A stretch of 64,000 nt of DNA, taken from positions 1,426,001 to 1,490,000 of the forward strand of contig NC_063151.1 in assembly GCF_020921035.1 (NCBI RefSeq). The letters run 5' to 3'. Both the position numbers and the translations under genes were made by a program. Shown piece after piece: positions 58,615 through 64,000 of the stretch (positions within the stretch are counted from its first letter, which is position 1; every line of letters begins with the position of its first letter). Source of the stretch: Rhodamnia argentea. Its lineage: Eukaryota > Streptophyta > Magnoliopsida > Myrtales > Myrtaceae. The notes beneath the pieces were generated by a model that saw only the letters and a list, made by a program, of their open reading frames with translations, made no database searches and was not told the DNA's origin.

Positions 58615-58622
58615 TATATATA
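58615..58622 (+). promoter_or_regulatory. TATA box of PIP-like copy 2
   Basis: TATATATA lies 137 bp upstream of the ATG at 58759, with an A-run in the leader. Confidence 0.55.
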
Positions 58623-58758
58623 CTCCATCCACTCGCCCTCTTCAGCTCAGCTTAAAAACAATCCCAGAGAAAAAAAAAAAAAAGCACATCGCTGGACTTT
58701 GCCTTTCACATTTCGCCGATAAGTATAGGCAGTCGTTCTTTGGTCTTCCCCCTTCAAA

Positions 58759-59043
58759 ATGGCGAGAAACATGGAGAGTTGCTTCGCTGTCGCATGCATT
58801 CTCTTGCTTCTGGTGCTGTTCGGGAGCTCATTGCTCCTTGTGTCGGAAGCTCGGCCCCTGAGCAATGTCGCCATGGCTTCTGTTTCAGGCGACACCATGA
58901 AGAAGGGGATCCGAGTGTTGATTGAGGGGGTGTACGTCGGGGCGATCAAGGAGAAAGGAGGTCCGAGCCCCGGAGGGAAGGGCCACAGCGACCCCACAGT
59001 CGCCTGCAAGAACTCTGGTCCTAGCCCCGGTGCGGGCCACTGA
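58759..59043 (+). CDS. PIP/PIPL-like secreted peptide precursor (copy 2)
   Basis: A single-exon gene of 94 aa. The first 30 residues form a signal peptide (MARNMESCFAVACILLLLVL...SEA). A variable middle follows, then two short conserved motifs: GGPSPGGKGH at 67-76 and SGPSPGAGH at the C-terminus (86-94). SGPS-GxGH is the hallmark of PIP/PIPL precursors, which are cleaved in the apoplast to small peptides; in Arabidopsis PIP1 signals through RLK7 in immunity. The related CEP and IDA families also end in Pro/Gly/His motifs, so CEP-like is the main alternative. The C-terminal motif lacks one residue compared with the inner motif. It is convergent with copy 3. Confidence 0.8.
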   Translation: MARNMESCFAVACILLLLVLFGSSLLLVSEARPLSNVAMASVSGDTMKKGIRVLIEGVYVGAIKEKGGPSPGGKGHSDPTVACKNSGPSPGAGH

Positions 59044-60068
59044 AGTGGCCGGGAAGCGGTCGCGATAGCACCGGAAAGATTTTTTTCACATCAGTACTCT
59101 GTCAGCCCTCTAGCTAGATAAAGAGGATATATGCAGTTGATTTTCAATTAATTTGATTGGAGGGGTATGGTGTAATTCTTTGATTTCTTTACTAGGATAG
59201 GGTGTTTGATTGTAATGTCGGTAGTTATTTCAGTTGTGATTTCCAAAATATGAAACGATATTTCTATTAGCACATGCGGAATCGTGTCCCGACACCTCTT
59301 GAACACCAGTTAATAACTGTTACAAAATAAACAACTGGTGTTCAGTTCTTGATTGATGGTTCTTTGCACAAATTACAACTCCAGAATTTATACATACTAC
59401 CAACAGTTAATAACCGTCACAAAATGAATCGAATGCATCCCTCGTGAATCTTAAAATTCAGCAAAAATGTATTTACAAATAGTCAAAACGACTCCATCGC
59501 TCAACGGTTATTTCTTCTCCAGTTTCCACGTGTACCGTCATTAGTTACTTTCGAAATCCCTTGTTCCACAACTCGATGGTTGAACTAACTCGCGTAAGTC
59601 GTGGCCCTTTCTCGATGAGGTCGAACCTCGTTTACTGAAGCCTATGTTCCAGGAGTTGGTCATTTCCCTTTATGTTTCCCGTCGGCTAGAAATAATCATC
59701 TTGTCGGCTATCTGTACTTACCGATTAAGGGCCTTCAATAATTAGTATATTTAACCTCTGCCATGTCTTGCTCGACCTACCCGATCGAAGTCATATTTTC
59801 ACCACATAAGCATTATGATCACAAAGAAAGAAACTGGCGAGACCCGATTTAAATGAAGAAATCATGACTATATCGCTCGTAACATACATAGTACTCCCAC
59901 AAGAATGATTACAATCAACTAAATACTCTGACCAATTAAGAAATAACAAGTTACTATCATATTCCACCAATCGAATTAAATAAATCAACTGAACACCCTC
60001 TCTAGCTGGAGGGCTTTGAGAACGATAATGTAAAGAATGTTCTCCCGTGCGGTCGCGTCCGCTTCCTT
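59044..60068. other. Spacer between convergent peptide genes
   Basis: 3' untranslated sequence of both genes and AT-rich spacer. TAATAACTGTTACAAAAT and TAATAACCGTCACAAAATGA form a diverged direct repeat near 59311 and 59407. No gene is seen. Confidence 0.45.
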
Positions 60069-60353
60069 TCAATGGCCCTCGCCTGGGCTGGGACCGGAGT
60101 TCTTGTAGGCAACGCCCGGGGAACCGTGGCCCTTCCCTCCGGGGCTTGGCCCGCCTCCGGCCTTGATCGCCTGGACGTACAGCCCCTCGATCAACACCTT
60201 GATCCCCTTCTTCACAGCGTCGCTGGAAACAGAATCTGCAGCGACATTACTCAGAGGCCGAGCTTCTGACACAAGAAGTGACGAGCTCACGAACAGCACC
60301 AGAAGCGAGAGAACGCATGCGACTGTGGAGCAACTCTTGGTGTTTCTCGCCAT
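60069..60353 (-). CDS. PIP/PIPL-like secreted peptide precursor (copy 3)
   Basis: 94 aa, the same length as copy 2 and close to it along the whole frame. I use the ATG at 60353 (MARNTKSC...), as in the other copies; the upstream in-frame Met is 14 codons earlier and lacks support. A signal peptide occupies 1-30, with GGPSPGGKGH at 67-76 and SGPSPGEGH at 86-94. It differs from copy 2 mainly in the middle and in Glu for Ala in the last motif. The region 3' of the stop has a TCTAGCTGGAGGGCT-like block resembling TCTAGCCGGAAGGCT 3' of copy 1, so copies 1 and 3 are closest. The expected product is a secreted peptide hormone; processing sites cannot be fixed by eye. Confidence 0.8.
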   Translation of the reverse strand: MARNTKSCSTVACVLSLLVLFVSSSLLVSEARPLSNVAADSVSSDAVKKGIKVLIEGLYVQAIKAGGGPSPGGKGHGSPGVAYKNSGPSPGEGH

Positions 60354-60458
60354 TGGTATGGAAAGACGAAAGCAAAGCGATCTTGTTATTGGCAATAAGT
60401 AACAGGAATGATGTTTTTCGGGACGAGTTGGTGCGGAGGAGCGAAGATTTGGATTGGC

Positions 60459-60466
60459 ATATATAG
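60459..60466 (-). promoter_or_regulatory. TATA box of PIP-like copy 3
   Basis: CTATATAT-type sequence on the minus strand, about 105-110 bp upstream of the ATG at 60353. Confidence 0.5.
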
Positions 60467-60469
60467 AGA

Positions 60470-61044
60470 TTCCGGGACTGGTTAGTCCTCATGCGAATCG
60501 TAGTTGAATTTAAGGTAGAATTTGATTCTTTCTGCGTTTTCAAGCACGTGGTGGGGAGATGTTGCCGCCCCCTCCACGACTTGGTGCGATCTTCTTGCAT
60601 GGAAAAGTAGTACTTGATGCTCGGAACCATCATGGAAGTTCACTGTCGGCATGAACCAAGCTCGTTAACAGAAACTAATGCAATAGTCCATTTTAGAAGG
60701 TGACTGTACTAACTTGAGTCCAAGTTGAACAGCGATCTCCTCTACTTTTCAACCGTCCTGAAAGTGAAGTGGTGGAAATAATGGGGGCAGATTCTCTTCG
60801 CAACGTGCGGTGGCAATGTTTCCTTCTGCTGAACTTTGAATTGAAGCGGTAAGCCATGACGAGTTAGATTTCATTCATTGTCCGAGGAATTCAAAAGATA
60901 CTTTGACGTAGGTCGGCTTTCACCCTGAAACTTCCTTGTCTCCGAACAGTGGTTCCTTTTAACATACGAATAATCTCCGTCAAGTATGATAGTCCCGAGG
61001 GCACTAATTAAAAGAGAAAAGACATTGCCTGTATTTGTTTTAAG

Positions 61045-61048
<4 letters not shown>
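60470..61048. other. Upstream region of PIP-like copy 3
   Basis: Promoter-side sequence. CAAGCACGTGGTGGG at about 60542 contains a CACGTG G-box, some 190 bp upstream of the ATG. No gene is seen. Confidence 0.4.

Positions 61049-61089
<41 letters not shown>
61049..61089. repeat. 41-nt poly-A tract
   Basis: An unbroken run of about 41 A. It could be the tail of an old retroposed sequence or a simple slippage tract; no body of a retroelement is visible to its left. Confidence 0.85.
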
Positions 61090-61091
<2 letters not shown>

Positions 61092-61224
61092 CCCCAACTT
61101 TTTTTTAAGAAAGAATTCAAGCGTGTTTCCCACTATTTTTTTTACCACCACTCCGTTTAGTTACACAGCCATAGCAGTAATGTGTCCGTGCCATGGTCGT
61201 GTCCAGGCGCACGCATTCGGCCAC

Positions 61225-61710
61225 AGGAAAATTGTCAAAAAAATCTTAAATCTATTGTACAACCATGGAGACCTGGATAACTTTTGTCAATTTAGTCTTT
61301 CAATTGATAAACCTTTTAAATTTCCTATTGTATAGCGATTCAAGTCCTAAATCCTTTGTTAAATTTAATTTTGCCGATTCAGTCATAAACCTTTTCACTT
61401 TTTGCAAATTCAGTCTTCCAACCAATTTAGCTCCCAAAAAATAATTACGTGGAATTTCTCCAAGTGTACCAGTTTGGGGTTTTCCATGGTATTAACCCTT
61501 GTTTTAAATGATTAGCCGATCTAGTTTGCGACGTCTTTGTGTCCAGTGCGCATTACCACGGGAAAATATAGTTTAAATCTATTATACTTTTGTTAATTTA
61601 GTCTTAAACATTTCAATTTGCCGATTCAATCCTAACCCTTTTAATTTGGTCGATTCAGTCAAAAACCTTTTCACTTTTTGCAAATTCAGTCTTCCAACCA
61701 ATTTATGAAA
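61225..61710. repeat. AATTTAGTCC-type repeats with a 55-bp direct repeat (locus 4)
   Basis: 61375-61429 and 61651-61705 are 55-bp copies with a single difference that I can see (AGTCATAAAC against AGTCAAAAAC), both running CGATTCAGTC to ACCAATTTA. Around them are looser units such as GTCAATTTAGTCTTTCAATT and GTTAATTTAGTCTTAAACAT. Confidence 0.7.
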
Positions 61711-62997
61711 ACCTACATGGCGATCTAGTCTAGACGCCGGCAAATAAAAACGACAATTTTTTTTTTTTAGGTCTTGCGTTCCATTTCTGGGTAAATTGCC
61801 CTAAAACCATAACACGCAAAATTAGAAACCCACACTCCCAAAATTAGAACAGAACCCTAATTTGCTAACCACCGAAGATCGTCACTCCACGAAGACGGAC
61901 GACAGCCATCGGATGCTCGATGACCCTTCGCTCCTCCCCTTCATGGCGACTCTCGTCAACCGTCGGATGGTCACAGCCAAAGCCCTTGACTCCTCAATGA
62001 TGGATGACGGCCGACAACTCTGACAATGTACCTAGGGATTTTCGCACTCGTCAATGATGGACGACGACCGACGACTACGAGGACATAGCTGGGGATTTTC
62101 GCACCACGACGATTCGGTGAGTTCCCTAGTTGACTCGAGCTGGTGTTGCCGATTCTATTTTAGCTTCCAAAGTGTCAATTTTTGCCTCAATAGCTCTTGG
62201 TGCCGAGGTGAGTTTGCATAATCTTGAATCTCCTTCTTGATTATGCGGATTGTGTCTGGTGGATATGCATGTCCCGCTGTTGAGTGCCCTTACTTACAAT
62301 TGCTGCGTTGATCGATTTCACAATTTCTCGGGACGTGAAGCTCGTATGCTGAGTGTTGGGTGAAACCTCTTTATAGGTTTGATAGATGAAGATAGAAAAG
62401 AAGTGGTCAACCATTTGATTGTGGCTTGGTAGTAATATTGGTAGGAATATCAAAATTCTCGCCTGGCTATTGCCAGAATGTTAGAGAAGGCTAATAGCAA
62501 AAATGATCTCACATGAATTAAAAACAAAGTCACCGAAAGAACACCTTAAGATATGTTCTTCTGTTTGCAACTTAAAATCTGCTAAAATAGCAGTCAAAGC
62601 CCTGGAATCAAGAACATAACAATAGCAAAAAGTATGATGATGTTTCAAATACATGGCTATATTTTCCCCACAATGGAATTTGGTACTGCTGCTAGTCAGA
62701 TTTTTCTACATTTGACACAAAAGCCACCAGTTAGACCAACATTGTTCTCTTTTATGAACTTCACCTGAAGCTTCCAAATTGAGGAAAAAACAAACAATCA
62801 GTTTGTACAAGATGAAAGTCCCGTGCACATTTTAAATACTATAGTCAAATCCTAGAGTTATTGGAATTTATAGTCCAAAAAAGTTTTGAGACTAAAGCAG
62901 CCACTCTATGCACTTGTCCCCTAAAGAATACGTCCTTCAGAATAACCCCTGTTTTTTTCTTAAGGAATTTCATGCTATCCTCACTTTTCCCTTGCAG
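61711..62997. other. Intergenic and leader of the GRF gene
   Basis: GACGACGGCC-type Asp/Asn-like repeats occur near 61890-62080 (GATGGACGACGACCGACGAC and relatives). No gene is supported. TCCCTTGCAG directly before the GRF ATG looks like a splice acceptor, so an upstream non-coding exon may lie here. Confidence 0.4.
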
Positions 62998-63435
62998 ATG
63001 GCACAATCGAAGACGTTGGTTCCTCCAGTGGACAACGATACATCTGTGATTTGCTATTGTGGCCTGAAAGCTCCTTTGCGAACAGCAAGGACGAAGGACA
63101 ACCGGGGAAGATGGTACCATGGCTACCCAAGATACAATCACAATAATAAAGGGGAAAGTTGTAGTTTTTTTATTTGGATTGATGGGGAAATCAATCAATT
63201 GTTAAGTAGTGTGTCCAGAAGTTTTCAGCAGAGCAATGCCAAACAAGAACCAATATCGACCCATGATGAGGATGAGGGTTATTCAATAGTCGTTGAGGTC
63301 AAAGCTCTCAAGGTACAATTGAAACAAATGAAACAAGAATCGGCATACCTGAAGAAAGAAAATTGTAGATTGAAGATAATTGTGGTTGTATTGTTGTTAT
63401 TTATAGTAATAACACAATTTATGATTTTAGAGTAA
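62998..63435 (+). CDS. Small GRF-type zinc-finger protein with C-terminal membrane anchor
   Basis: 145 aa, starting at the ATG at 62998. The N-terminal GRF-type finger spans about 17-62: C19-x-C21 (CYCG), then NRGRWYHGYPRY, then C55 in SCSFFIWID. The family normally has Cys where this protein has Tyr43 (FxGCP becoming YHGYP), so one metal ligand is missing. A charged coiled-coil follows at about 99-125, then a hydrophobic segment at 126-143 that ends five residues or fewer from the C-terminus, like a tail anchor. Such short GRF/coiled-coil/TM proteins are common and poorly understood in plants. The TTGCAG just before the ATG suggests a 5' intron, or that the true start lies in an upstream exon. 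Confidence 0.7.
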   Translation: MAQSKTLVPPVDNDTSVICYCGLKAPLRTARTKDNRGRWYHGYPRYNHNNKGESCSFFIWIDGEINQLLSSVSRSFQQSNAKQEPISTHDEDEGYSIVVEVKALKVQLKQMKQESAYLKKENCRLKIIVVVLLLFIVITQFMILE

Positions 63436-64000
63436 AGGATCATGAACATATTTTGTATGTATGTGCTCTCTGTTAGTGGGCTGAATGAAGTGAATGTTGT
63501 TTTATCTTGGCATTTGCCAAAAGTTTCCCTCTCATGATGTCCTTTTAGATGCATAATTTTGAGTAGTCGTCAATTAGAAGGAAGAGGAAGTAGAGCTTTG
63601 TGGCTATATGGAACTTAGCATTTAACTGGTTATATTTCGCGGAGTTTTTATACTTCACGTTCAATTGTTCGGTTTCGCCGGGCCGAGACTCCTGTTTTCC
63701 TCAGTCCGGAGAACTTTGACCCAAAGCTGATAATGTAGTTCATGTAAGGTGGAATCAGTTCATGCTATGTTATGTTTGTGCATTGCATCGTTTTCTCTTG
63801 GTAATGTTCTGTTTTTGGTTGTTGCACATGGTTTTGCTGCTGCAAGTATGCAGATCAGAAGTTATGTAACCGATCAGTAGGGGGTTTTCGTGTAGCCTGC
63901 TTTGCGATACTTTACCTACGTGTGCGCATAATCATCCCCTAAACCGATCGATGCATTAGAAACTATATGCTATCTAGTTTCATTTGCATTTTCGCCGAAT
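63436..64000. other. 3' flank of the GRF gene
   Basis: Untranslated and intergenic sequence to the window edge. I recognise no gene or repeat. Confidence 0.4.

Overview
The window is nuclear DNA of a flowering plant. It is AT-rich with sparse, GC-richer genes that have GT-AG introns, plant-only protein families, TATA boxes and many small transposon-like repeats. A eudicot tree is my best guess from overall style, but no marker here fixes the species. There are no rRNA genes, no tRNA genes I can recognise, and no prokaryotic features.

Layout. 1-7.5 kb is repeat-rich and gene-free: miniature inverted-repeat elements, a GC-rich dispersed repeat, a tandem duplication and microsatellites. 7.5-9.3 kb (minus) is a two-exon SGNH/SASA-type carbohydrate esterase. 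9.4-16.5 kb is gene-poor and holds a solo LTR with a 5-bp target duplication. 16.5-17.1 kb (minus) is an EG45/plant natriuretic peptide-like secreted protein. 18.5-19.0 kb (minus) has an unrecognised ORF. 22.6-24.5 kb (plus) is a complete CYP81-type cytochrome P450. 24.7-26.5 kb looks like LTR-type debris. 28.5-30.9 kb (minus) is an intronless S-domain (G-type lectin) receptor kinase of the ZmPK1 type. 31-44 kb is a long repeat region with a decayed RNase H fragment. 46.6-47.6 kb (plus) is an R2R3-MYB of subgroup 22 (MYB44/70/73/77 type) with G-box and CE3-like elements upstream. 50.0-54.8 kb (minus) is a ten-exon MRG-family chromodomain gene that I could splice completely (323 aa), including a 14-nt microexon. 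56.8-60.4 kb is a cluster of three short secreted-peptide precursors of the PIP/PIPL (SGPS-GxGH) phytocytokine type: two intact 94-aa copies and one inactivated by a single-base deletion. 63.0-63.4 kb (plus) is a small GRF zinc-finger protein with a C-terminal membrane anchor and one missing zinc ligand.

The genes do not form a pathway. Several belong to families with roles in defence, stress or hormone signalling (receptor kinase, P450, MYB44-type factor, natriuretic-peptide-like protein, PIP-like peptides), but that is a family-level statement. The most unusual locus is the PIP-like peptide cluster, with its mix of live and dead copies in alternating orientation. All gene models come from reading the sequence; none was tested against transcripts or databases.
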